This document shows, one piece after another, positions 1-7,234 of a stretch of 18,864 nt of DNA. The position numbers and the translations under genes are program-made. The DNA lies in NCBI GenBank assembly GCA_035761045.1, contig DASTRU010000086.1, positions 1 to 18,864 of the forward strand, given 5' to 3'. The notes under the pieces are model-generated. The model worked only from the letters and a program-made list of their open reading frames with translations, was not told where the DNA came from and did no database searches. The stretch's first letter is position 1; each line of letters begins with the position of its first letter. Source of the DNA: DASTRU01 sp035761045 (GTDB lineage Bacteria > Pseudomonadota > Gammaproteobacteria > Burkholderiales > Burkholderiaceae_E).

Positions 1-1746
1 TGACAGCGGCGCGGCCGCGCGGGCGCGGGCGACGTCCTCGACGAATGGCTGAAGGCGCGTGGCGGAAATCGGCAAGTCCGCCGTGGCTTGCGCGAGCCGA
101 TCGCGCAGCACGGTCGGCTCGGGCAGGGCATCGCGGCGCGCGAGTTGGGTATGCGCGCTCGGTAGCCATCGTGCTGGCGAGTCGTAACCGGCCAAGGCGC
201 CGCGCGCGACGAAGGCGTCCAGCCGCGCGCCTACGTGCTCGGCGGTTTCGAGCGCGGCTTCGTCGTCGGGCGCGTCGATCACGATGATGTGCCGCACATC
301 GGGCGCGCCCAGGTCGCCCCGTAATTGCGCGTCGAGCGCTTGTTCCGCGGCGGAGACCGGACTCAAGCTCGCGAGGTCGCGCGACCACAAGCCGTCGTAT
401 CGATAGGCGATGACGGCGACCGCCGCCAGCACCAAGGCCGCCGCGATCCAACGCGTGCGCGGCGCATGCTCCACCAGCGCATCGGCGGCGCGCGCGAACC
501 GTGGCGACGCGCGCAAGCGCAAGCGCTCCGGCGTGAGATGCGGCAACACGTAACGCGTGGCCCAGGCGGCGGCGATGAGGCCGGCGCACGAGAACAACCC
601 AAGCTGCGCGAGTCCCGGGAAACCCGACAACAACAGCACCGCGAAGCCGCAGAGCGAAGTCATGAGCCCCAATCGCACCGTGGGCCAAAACCGCGCGAAC
701 CATGTCCGCGCATCGTCGCCACGCGACTGCACGAGGAAGTAGATGCCGTAATCGATCGCCTCGCCAATCAAGGTGATGCCAAAGCCCACCGTCAAGCCGT
801 ACACCGTGCCGAAGCCCAAGGCGACGGCGGCGATTCCCGCGACCACGCCAGTGGCGACCGGTACCGCGCCGAGAATCAGCGCCGGCACGGAGCGAAACGC
901 GGCCAGCAAAATGACGGCCACCAGCACGCTGCCGATTACCGATAGGCGCGAAGCGTCGTTCTTGATGCGCTCGCGCGCCAGTACCGCGAACACGCCCGGG
1001 CCGGTCGCGACCAGCCGGCCGGCCGCCGTGCCAGCGGGCGCGGGCGATTCGCGCGTCACCGCGTCGAAGTGCGCGTGCAGGCGCGCGAGCGCGGCCTGTT
1101 GCGCGTCGATGTCGGAACCCGGCGCGTGCGTGGTGGCGAGTAGCAGCGCGCGTTGCCCATCGCGCGAACTCCACACGCCGTGTTGCATGCGCGGCCCCTG
1201 CTCGGCGCGGGCGGCGAAGGTGCTCGCTAGCTCGATGATCTCGCCCGTCGGGTCGCGCAGGATCACCGGCTTGATGAGCGCGCCGGCGGGCGAGCCAAGC
1301 AAGGCGATGGTGTCGTTGATCGCGGCGCGCAAGCCGTCGACGGTAAAGCGCGTCGCGTCCACGCTCGGGCTTAGCAAATAGCGGTGCTCGAACAAGCGCG
1401 CGTAACGGTCGCCCGCGCCGTCGTGCGCGCCGTTTTCCACGGCCGCGAAGGCGGTGGATTCCTCGCGACGCAACCGTTCGGCCAAGCGCGACGACCATTG
1501 CGCGCGCGTCGCCGCGTCGGCGCCCTCGAGAGCGACCAACACCAGCTTGGAGGCCGCGCCGTCGCGCAATTGCTCGACGAGCAAACGCTGCTCGGGCGTG
1601 GGGTCGCGCGGCAAGAACGCCGAGAAGTCGGACTCGAACGACGCCCGCGTAATGGCGAGCACGCCCAGCGCGATGAAGGCAGCCCACGCGACGAGCGCCA
1701 TCACGCGCCCGCGCCAGGTTGGGCGCGACGAGGTTGGAAGGTTCAT
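1..1746 (-). CDS. MMPL/RND-family exporter of an aryl-polyene-type cluster (partial, C-terminus off window)
   Basis: The reading frame is open from ATG at 1746 to the window edge (582 codons, no stop), so the C-terminal part is missing; relatives run to roughly 750-800 residues. The start is fixed by an ATGA overlap with the stop of the LolA-like gene. A first membrane segment lies at about residues 15-35, followed by a periplasmic region whose early part contains ESDFSAFLPRDPTPEQ. A first permease block starts near residue 265 and includes GEAIDYGIYFLVQ at about 328-340, a motif typical of this exporter branch of the RND superfamily. A second periplasmic domain starts near residue 430. In aryl polyene and xanthomonadin-like clusters this protein is thought to move the lipid-linked product across or out of the inner membrane, working with the LolA-like neighbour. 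The family call is firm; the exact cargo is inferred from context. Confidence 0.88.
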   Translation of the reverse strand, partial: MNLPTSSRPTWRGRVMALVAWAAFIALGVLAITRASFESDFSAFLPRDPTPEQRLLVEQLRDGAASKLVLVALEGADAATRAQWSSRLAERLRREESTAFAAVENGAHDGAGDRYARLFEHRYLLSPSVDATRFTVDGLRAAINDTIALLGSPAGALIKPVILRDPTGEIIELASTFAARAEQGPRMQHGVWSSRDGQRALLLATTHAPGSDIDAQQAALARLHAHFDAVTRESPAPAGTAAGRLVATGPGVFAVLARERIKNDASRLSVIGSVLVAVILLAAFRSVPALILGAVPVATGVVAGIAAVALGFGTVYGLTVGFGITLIGEAIDYGIYFLVQSRGDDARTWFARFWPTVRLGLMTSLCGFAVLLLSGFPGLAQLGLFSCAGLIAAAWATRYVLPHLTPERLRLRASPRFARAADALVEHAPRTRWIAAALVLAAVAVIAYRYDGLWSRDLASLSPVSAAEQALDAQLRGDLGAPDVRHIIVIDAPDDEAALETAEHVGARLDAFVARGALAGYDSPARWLPSAHTQLARRDALPEPTVLRDRLAQATADLPISATRLQPFVEDVARARAAAPLS

Positions 1747-2342
1747 GGTGTCGTGATCGGCTCGATGCGCATCGACGAACGGTCGCCGTCGGCGTACAGC
1801 ACGTCAATGCCGAGCACCTCGCGCCGCGCGCCGGTCACGCGCACGTGCGAAATGGTTTTGGCGAGGCGTGGGTCGGTCGGCAGCAGCGCGAGCGTCCAGC
1901 GCTCGGCCGTGCCGCTGCCACTTACCGCGAATACTCGTTCGAGCGCGCGCTGGTCGCCGAGCAAGGTGCCGCGCAGCGCGTCGATGATCGCCATCGCTTC
2001 GGGATAGGCGTCGAGATCGGCCGTGCGCACCTTGCCGCCCCGTTCGATGCGCACGCGGGTGCCGTCCACCGTCAAGGTTTCGGCGGTGGGCGTGCGAGTG
2101 CGTTTGATGAAGCGGCCAGGCGCTTCGTAACGCAACTCGCCGGCGGTTTCGAGCGGGCGGTCGAGCAAGCTCGAGGTGCGCGTTTCGACGAACCGCGCGC
2201 TGCCCGCCGTGTTGCGGCTTAACTCGCGCATGAGGCGGTCGAGATCGAACGCGGCGGGTTCGGCCGCCGTCGCGACCAGCGCGACGACGCTTGCCGCGAT
2301 GCACGCTAGCAAACGCATGAACAGCTGAAGGTTAAGACGCAT
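1743..2342 (-). CDS. LolA-like periplasmic lipid/lipoprotein carrier
   Basis: About 199 residues beginning MRLNLQLFMRLLACIAAS, a typical Sec signal peptide with a hydrophobic core and a likely cleavage after ATA-A near residue 27. The mature part has a LolA pattern: FVETRTSSLLDRPLETAGELRY, then APGRF, then VDGTRVRIERGG, consistent with the half-barrel that carries acylated cargo. The reading frame stays open upstream to 2519, but that extension lies inside the acyltransferase gene and lacks a signal peptide. The chosen ATG at 2342 overlaps the acyltransferase stop by 11 bases; the ATG at 2318 is an alternative that also leaves a signal peptide. The stop overlaps the exporter start (ATGA). LolA-like genes next to an MMPL exporter are standard in aryl polyene clusters, so it probably ferries the polyene lipid, not ordinary lipoproteins. 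Confidence 0.85.
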   Translation of the reverse strand: MRLNLQLFMRLLACIAASVVALVATAAEPAAFDLDRLMRELSRNTAGSARFVETRTSSLLDRPLETAGELRYEAPGRFIKRTRTPTAETLTVDGTRVRIERGGKVRTADLDAYPEAMAIIDALRGTLLGDQRALERVFAVSGSGTAERWTLALLPTDPRLAKTISHVRVTGARREVLGIDVLYADGDRSSMRIEPITTP

Positions 2343-3291
2343 CGCGTGCTCGCGCGGCCGCGACGCACGCGTCCACGTCGTCGACCCAAAACGGAAAAAA
2401 GTTGAACCAGTTAAACGGCGCCTCGCGGCACAACGCGTCCAGTTTCGCGGCGTAGCGGTCCATCGCGTGATGAACCGCCGCGGCGCGTTCGCCAGGCCCG
2501 AGATGGGAAAAGTCGGCAATCGCGTCGAACCGAATCGAATAGCGATTACCGCCGAGATACACGCCGGTCATGAAGATCACCGGCCGGCGCAGCAGCGCGG
2601 CGAGCCGAAACGGTCCCACCGGCAGCTGCGCGCGCGCGCCGAGCAGGGTCACGTCGCGCATGGTTTCCTCGCCCAGCGTGCGGTCGGCCAGCACGCCCAC
2701 GTAACCGCCCTCGTCGAGCCGGCGCTTGAGCGCGAGCATGGATTCGAGCCGGCCAAGCGGCAGGATGTCCTCGCACACGCGCGGGTTGATCGCGGCGAGC
2801 ACCTCGTTGGTCTTGCGCGCGTTGTCTTCGTACATGACGACGCTGACCCGCATGCCGCTGCGCATGCGGCCAATCGCGCGCACCGCCTCGAAGCTGCCGA
2901 AGTGCGCGCCGAACAAGAGCGCGCCTTGCGGAGCGTGTTCAATGGCCGTCGCCGCGCCTTGCACGTCAAGCTCGAACAGGTCGGCGCGATCGTTCAAGAA
3001 AAACACCCGATCGAGAATCGTGGCGGCAAACGTATGGAAATGGCGCATCGAATCGCGCCAGGTGGCGCGGCGGCCCAATGCGCGCGTGAGATATCGCCGC
3101 GACGCCCGCCGCGCGCGAGGCGCGAACAACGTGAAGTAAAGCGTGATGGGCAGCAGCACGAGCCGCGCGGCGCGGCGCCCGAGCTTGAGCGCGATCCACA
3201 CGATCACGCGCAAGGCGAGCATCGTGCTGCGCTCTGGCGTCGCCGCCCAGGGTTGCGCTTCGGCGGGAGGCGGCGGATGCACGGCGCTCAT
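2332..3291 (-). CDS. LpxL/HtrB-like acyltransferase of aryl-polyene-type cluster
   Basis: 319 residues of the lysophospholipid acyltransferase superfamily. A hydrophobic segment at about residues 25-57 (LALRVIVWIALKLG, then ARLVLLPITLYFTLF) should anchor it to the inner membrane. The catalytic HX4E signature is GAHFGSFEA, with His130 and Glu135. It is followed by LADRTLG near 201-207 and GPFRLAALLRRPVIF near 226-240, the usual order in lipid A late acyltransferases. ATG at 3291 overlaps the preceding ligase stop by four bases, so the genes are probably translationally coupled. It is not a housekeeping LpxL, judging from its neighbours: between a ligase/dehydratase and a LolA-like carrier it most likely acylates or attaches the polyene to its lipid anchor. 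Family is sure; substrate is inferred. Confidence 0.88.
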   Translation of the reverse strand: MSAVHPPPPAEAQPWAATPERSTMLALRVIVWIALKLGRRAARLVLLPITLYFTLFAPRARRASRRYLTRALGRRATWRDSMRHFHTFAATILDRVFFLNDRADLFELDVQGAATAIEHAPQGALLFGAHFGSFEAVRAIGRMRSGMRVSVVMYEDNARKTNEVLAAINPRVCEDILPLGRLESMLALKRRLDEGGYVGVLADRTLGEETMRDVTLLGARAQLPVGPFRLAALLRRPVIFMTGVYLGGNRYSIRFDAIADFSHLGPGERAAAVHHAMDRYAAKLDALCREAPFNWFNFFPFWVDDVDACVAAARARDAS

Positions 3292-4973
3292 GCCTCGTGC
3301 TCGCGCGTCGGCGTCGGCGTGGCGACCGCGAACGCGCCGTTGGCAGCCACGCCGCCGTCCACGTGAATCTCAAAACGCCATTGCGCGCCGGATTCACGCA
3401 AGCTGATATCAAGCGTCGCGCCTGGCCCAACGGGCCGCAGGAACTTGGCCGATGCGAGTGTCCAGCGCTCGATCGCTCGACCGTGCGCGCGCTCCGCCAC
3501 GCGAACCACCGCGTCTAACAACACCACGCCGGGCACGATCGGCCGACCTGGGAAATGTCCGGCCAACGCGGGGTGATCGACCGGCACCGTGAGGCGTTCA
3601 TGGTGCACGGCGGGTTGGGGCGCCGCCGTGGGTTGCGGCGTGGCGAGCAAGGCGGCCAATGCCTCGCGCGGCAGTTTTCCCGTGGCGCCGCGCGGCAATG
3701 CGTCGAGCATGACGATGCGCCTGGGAATGAACACGTCGTCCACGCGACGGCGCAGTTCGCTTGCGATTCGTTGCGCGGTTAAGTCCGGCGCGACGACGAA
3801 GGCCACCGGCCGCACGATGCCCGAGCCGTCGTCGTCGGGCATGAAGAACACGCCGTCGCGCACGCCGGCGATCGTGTTGAGTTGATGGTTTAAATGCGCG
3901 AGCGAGGTGCGCTTGCCCGCGATGTTGATCATGTCTTGCGAGCGGCCCACGAGTCGAAACCGTTCGGGCGTTTCGCACTCAAGCAAATCGCCGAGCGCGA
4001 CGGGCGTTCCCACGTGCCCGCCCGATGCCTCGAACATGCCGTCGTCGCGAGCGCCGACGCGTATGCCGCGCAATGTCGTCCAGCCATCGGTGCGGGTCGT
4101 GCGGCGCGTGGCGAGCTGGCCCGCCTCGGTGCAGCCGTAAATCTCCGTCAACGGCGCGTTAAAGCGTTGCTCCGCCTCGCGCGCGAGTTCGAGCGCGAGT
4201 GGCGCGGTCGCGCACAGCAGGCCGTCCACCGGCGGGAGATCGAGCTGCGCGTCAAGCAAGGTGCGCAGATGAAACGGCGTCGTGACGAGCATGCGCGGTC
4301 GCGGCAGGGCGGCTAGCGCGTCCACGATATCGGCGGGATAAAACGGCCGCGACGCGGTCAGCGCCGCCGCGCCGCGCCAAGCGATCAACACCGTGGATTC
4401 AAATCCGTACATATGTTGTGGCGGCACGGTGCCCACCACCGCCCAGCGCGCGCCATTCCCATTCGTGAGGCCAAGGCGCTCGGCCGCCGCGCTTGCGTTG
4501 TGGACGAGCGAGCCCCAGGTTTTGGGATGCGCGCGCGGCACGCCGGTGGAGCCCGAGGTGAATACATAGGCCGCCACTTGCTCGGCGTCGATCGTGGGGA
4601 CGGCGAGGCCGTCGGGCTTGTCGTGCGCCGAGCCGTCTAACGTGTGCGGGTAATGCTCGGTCGGCAGCGCGATTTGCGTCGGCGCGTCGATCAGCGCATA
4701 CGCATCGGGAAACGCCGCGCGCAGTCGTTCGACCATGTCGGGCGTGTGGTTGGGTGGCAGCAAACTAATCTGCCCACGCACGATGGCCGCACCAAGCCCA
4801 ACGGCGAACCGATAACGATCGACGCAGACGTTCAGCACATGGCCGCGCGCGGGCAACCGTTCGGCCAGCGCGAGCACATCGGCCACGAACGCGCGCCCCG
4901 TGACGGCGCGCGTGCCACGCCACGCCAAGGTGGCGTCAAGCGCGTCGGACTCGAGCAGGGCGATGCGATTCAT
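3288..4973 (-). CDS. Fused AMP-dependent acyl/aryl ligase and FabA-like hotdog dehydratase
   Basis: 561 residues in two parts. Residues 1-440 are an ANL-superfamily adenylating enzyme: core motif FTSGSTGVPR at 138-147, YGCTEAG at 279-285, GRSQDMINIAGKR at 343-355, and LPRGATGKLPR at 426-436 with the C-terminal catalytic lysine at 433. A Pro/Ala-rich linker (about 443-458) joins a hotdog domain at about 460-553 carrying HPALAGHFPGRPIVPGVVLLD. His473 followed 14 residues later by Asp487 matches the His/Asp pair of FabA rather than the His/Glu pair of FabZ. The ligase should activate an aryl or acyl starter for transfer to the ACP, and the second domain should dehydrate 3-hydroxyacyl-ACP. ATGA overlaps on both sides place it firmly in the operon. 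Cytoplasmic. The exact substrate is not visible. Confidence 0.9.
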   Translation of the reverse strand: MNRIALLESDALDATLAWRGTRAVTGRAFVADVLALAERLPARGHVLNVCVDRYRFAVGLGAAIVRGQISLLPPNHTPDMVERLRAAFPDAYALIDAPTQIALPTEHYPHTLDGSAHDKPDGLAVPTIDAEQVAAYVFTSGSTGVPRAHPKTWGSLVHNASAAAERLGLTNGNGARWAVVGTVPPQHMYGFESTVLIAWRGAAALTASRPFYPADIVDALAALPRPRMLVTTPFHLRTLLDAQLDLPPVDGLLCATAPLALELAREAEQRFNAPLTEIYGCTEAGQLATRRTTRTDGWTTLRGIRVGARDDGMFEASGGHVGTPVALGDLLECETPERFRLVGRSQDMINIAGKRTSLAHLNHQLNTIAGVRDGVFFMPDDDGSGIVRPVAFVVAPDLTAQRIASELRRRVDDVFIPRRIVMLDALPRGATGKLPREALAALLATPQPTAAPQPAVHHERLTVPVDHPALAGHFPGRPIVPGVVLLDAVVRVAERAHGRAIERWTLASAKFLRPVGPGATLDISLRESGAQWRFEIHVDGGVAANGAFAVATPTPTREHEA

Positions 4974-5620
4974 GCGGCGCCTTTCCCGTCCTTCTCGCCA
5001 CGGTTGCGGGCGCTAAAGGCGGCCAGGCTTTGCATGATCGTGGCGTGTTCGAAGTCGGGATGCAGGTAGTGACGCAAGGCGTATTCGGCCAGGAACATCG
5101 CCGTCACGCATACGGGCGTCAGCAAATTCGCGAAGGTGGACCACACCGCGAAATCGGCCCAGGCAAACAAGAGGAACGATGCCGTGACCATGGCTGCGAA
5201 AAACACCGTCCACCCCACGGTGGTGGCGCGGGTATAGGACTGCATGGCGGGAGGTAATGGGCCATGCACGCGAGTAGCGATCGCGGTGATCAACGGGGTG
5301 CGCCCCGGCAGTAGCGTGCGGCCGAACAACGTGCCGAACAAGGCGAGCAAGCCGGCGTGTTGCGCAAGCCATAGCGAGCGCGCCGGGTTCGCCGCCGCAT
5401 GCACCAGTCCGCCAAGCACCAGGCCAAGCACGCCGACGGCCAACATCACCCACGCGCGCTGACCTCGCGGCGTGCTCGCGACCACCCAACACGCCGCGAT
5501 CGCAAGCGAAGCCAGGCTAAAGACGAGTGACAGACGCGACAGCGCGGCCAGGTGCGAGGCGAGTGCCCAACCGACCACCACGGCCACGCCAATGGCGGCT
5601 TCCCAGCGATGCGTGGACAT
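4970..5620 (-). CDS. COG4648-type integral membrane protein of aryl-polyene-type cluster
   Basis: 216 residues, strongly hydrophobic, with about six predicted membrane segments near residues 8-26, 30-48, 56-77, 84-106, 133-155 and 160-185. The C-terminal tail after HYLHPDFEHATIMQS is hydrophilic and probably cytoplasmic. Proteins of this kind sit between the acyl carrier protein and the AMP-ligase in aryl polyene and related fatty-acid-like clusters; their biochemical role is not established. The start lies 11 bases after the ACP stop and the end overlaps the ligase start by four bases. The family assignment rests on size, hydropathy, the HPDFEHA-like tail and position in the cluster. Confidence 0.8.
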   Translation of the reverse strand: MSTHRWEAAIGVAVVVGWALASHLAALSRLSLVFSLASLAIAACWVVASTPRGQRAWVMLAVGVLGLVLGGLVHAAANPARSLWLAQHAGLLALFGTLFGRTLLPGRTPLITAIATRVHGPLPPAMQSYTRATTVGWTVFFAAMVTASFLLFAWADFAVWSTFANLLTPVCVTAMFLAEYALRHYLHPDFEHATIMQSLAAFSARNRGEKDGKGAA

Positions 5621-5631
5621 AACGGGCGAGC

Positions 5632-5949
5632 TTACTTGGTGCGACGCTGAGCGATATGCGCCGCGAGGCTACGCAAGGAGCGAAAAATCTTGACGTTGTC
5701 TTCGTCGTCGGAACGCAGTTGAAAGCCGTAGCGTTTGGAGACGACGAGCGCGATTTCGAGAATGTCGATCGAATCCAAGCCAAGACCTTCGCCGTACAAA
5801 GGCGCCTCGGGCGCGACATCGGCGGGCGCGACTTCAAGGTTGAGCGACGAGACGATCAACTCGGCGACTTCTCGTTCGAGCGCCGTGTCGACGGGCGTCG
5901 ACGCCGGATCTTCGTGACCGGCCGCGGAATGGGATACCGGCATTTGCAT
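5632..5949 (-). CDS. Acyl carrier protein, first gene of the aryl-polyene-type operon
   Basis: 105 residues. The motif GLGLDSIDILEI places the phosphopantetheine-bearing serine at residue 60, followed by the helix II/III region ALVVSKRYGFQL and a basic C-terminus (AQRRTK). An N-terminal extension of about 23 residues precedes helix I and is longer than in AcpP. The ATG at 5949 is chosen because GGAG lies about ten bases upstream; the ATG two codons later would put it too far away. It is the first gene of a minus-strand operon, 11 bases ahead of the membrane protein gene, and it should carry the intermediates handled by the ligase/dehydratase. Aryl polyene clusters usually hold two ACPs; only one is present on this side. 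Confidence 0.9.
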   Translation of the reverse strand: MQMPVSHSAAGHEDPASTPVDTALEREVAELIVSSLNLEVAPADVAPEAPLYGEGLGLDSIDILEIALVVSKRYGFQLRSDDEDNVKIFRSLRSLAAHIAQRRTK

Positions 5950-6024
5950 GAAACTTAATCTCCACCAGTGCCGGGCGCTAACGGACGCCTGAAAACAGTA
6001 CCGGTCGCACGACGTAAAGCCGCG

Positions 6025-6054
6025 ATTTTATGCGCGCGGCGAAGCCCGTTCCAA
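6025..6054 (-). promoter_or_regulatory. Candidate sigma70-like promoter for the ACP-led operon
   Basis: Read on the minus strand, TTGGAA (6049-6054) is followed after 18 bases by TAAAAT (6025-6030), matching the consensus boxes at four and five of six positions. It lies about 75 bases upstream of the ACP start, in the 169-base gap after the TPR gene. This gap is the largest on the minus strand between positions 1 and 8908, which supports a new transcript starting here. No terminator-like hairpin was found in the gap. Confidence 0.4.
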
Positions 6055-6118
6055 ACTTAAAGCCGGCCGGGATATCGCGAGGGTGGATTTAGTCACCGCG
6101 GCGCGCGATTTGGCGAAA

Positions 6119-7225
6119 TCAATACGCGTGGCTTAAGTCGGCGGCGCTTAAGGCCAGCTCGATCGTTTCCTTGAGTTGATGTTGTTCGCGCGCGGAGTGC
6201 TCGCGCAGCGATTCGACTTCGCGATGCAAGATGGCCGCTTCGTGCTCGCGCCCAAGCGAACGCAAAAATTCCACGCGCGCTTCCCGGGCGCCGAGCCGCA
6301 GCACGTAGGCGCTGCTCATATCGGCCACGCGCAAGGCTTCCTTGGACGCCGTCTCGGCGCGGTCTAGCCGACTTAGAACGACTAGGGAGCGCGCGAGGCA
6401 TACATATCCCCACACGGTTTCTTCCCAAGACCGCACGCCAATCGCATTGGGTAGCGCGCAATTCAACGCCTCCACCGCGGCGTGATGCCGTTGCGCGGCC
6501 GCCTCGATCATGCCGCGCACCACGCGGGCTTGCACCATGCCCCAGCCAGTGTCGTGCCGTTCGGCGAAACGTTCGGCGGCTTCGATCTCGCGTTCGGCGG
6601 CTTCGAGTTGCTTAGGCGTGGTGAGCGTGCCGCGACGCAAGCGCTCGACCGTCAGGCCCACCAAGTGGTGCAGCACGGCGGTTTGCGACAGCTCGTCGTC
6701 AAGATCGCGCGCGTATTTGCTGGCTTTCATGTAGGCCGAATAACTCGGCGCGTCGTTGCCATGGCTGCGGTGACACGCGCCTACTGCCATCCATGCGTGA
6801 TACAGCGCGCGGTCGTCGTCCGTGGCTTGCGCGCAGGCCAGCGCGCGTTCGGCCACGCGCTCGGCCGCGTCGAGCACGCCGAGCCGGCACAAGATCAACG
6901 ACAGCAAACCGTCGATGCGCGCGAGCAAGATCGGTTGGTCGATCGCCGCGGCACGCGCGGCCTTGATTTCCTCCAGGCCATCGAGCACCCGCCGCGAAAG
7001 GTAAGCGATATAGCCGCGCGCGAAGGCGAGCTCGGCATCGAGTGCATGCAGCGCGTCGCATTCAATTCGGTACGCCGCGCGCGCTAGCAATTCGTTGGCT
7101 GGCTCGAATCGGTGCATGCGCGCGTTCAGCGTGGCGCGCTCGATCGTCAGCCGCGCGATATCGGCGGGAAAGCGCGCGATGGCGATCGCGCGTTCATTTG
7201 CATTGAGTAAACGGTCACCGAGCAT
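6119..7225 (-). CDS. TPR-like alpha-helical repeat protein, orphan sensor/regulator-type
   Basis: 368 residues, nearly all helical by pattern, made of degenerate tetratricopeptide-like helix pairs: ERATLNARMHRFEPANELLARAA, LDAAERVAERALACAQATDDD and LSRLDRAETASKEALRVADM are examples. The last 40 residues (REVESLREHSAREQHQLKE and onward) look like a coiled-coil linker. Such helical arrays with a terminal coiled coil are common as N-terminal sensory parts of diguanylate cyclases, kinases or LuxR-type regulators, but here the protein stops without any output domain. It may be a truncated member of that type or a stand-alone scaffold. No signal peptide or membrane segment is seen. GAGGT lies seven bases before the ATG and overlaps the stop of the upstream gamma-glutamyltransferase gene, so the two are probably co-translated. 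Function unknown. Confidence 0.7.
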   Translation of the reverse strand: MLGDRLLNANERAIAIARFPADIARLTIERATLNARMHRFEPANELLARAAYRIECDALHALDAELAFARGYIAYLSRRVLDGLEEIKAARAAAIDQPILLARIDGLLSLILCRLGVLDAAERVAERALACAQATDDDRALYHAWMAVGACHRSHGNDAPSYSAYMKASKYARDLDDELSQTAVLHHLVGLTVERLRRGTLTTPKQLEAAEREIEAAERFAERHDTGWGMVQARVVRGMIEAAAQRHHAAVEALNCALPNAIGVRSWEETVWGYVCLARSLVVLSRLDRAETASKEALRVADMSSAYVLRLGAREARVEFLRSLGREHEAAILHREVESLREHSAREQHQLKETIELALSAADLSHAY

Positions 7226-7234
7226 GTGTCGACC

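Noticed and set aside
325..945. Plus-strand 206-codon open frame opposite the exporter
   Set aside because: Its translation is Arg/Gln/His-rich low-complexity sequence typical of shadow frames in GC-rich DNA, while the minus strand encodes a clear MMPL exporter.
2343..2519. N-terminal extension of the LolA-like protein to an upstream start
   Set aside because: The extension lies within the acyltransferase coding region, is Arg/Thr/Trp-rich shadow sequence and would bury the signal peptide.
2467..3366. Plus-strand 299-codon open frame opposite the acyltransferase
   Set aside because: Its composition is dominated by Arg, Ala, His and Gln with no motif; the minus strand carries the HX4E acyltransferase.
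6060..6118. Possible frameshifted output domain after the TPR-like protein
   Set aside because: Frames downstream of the stop at 6119 give no GGDEF, kinase or HTH motif in the short gap before the ACP operon.
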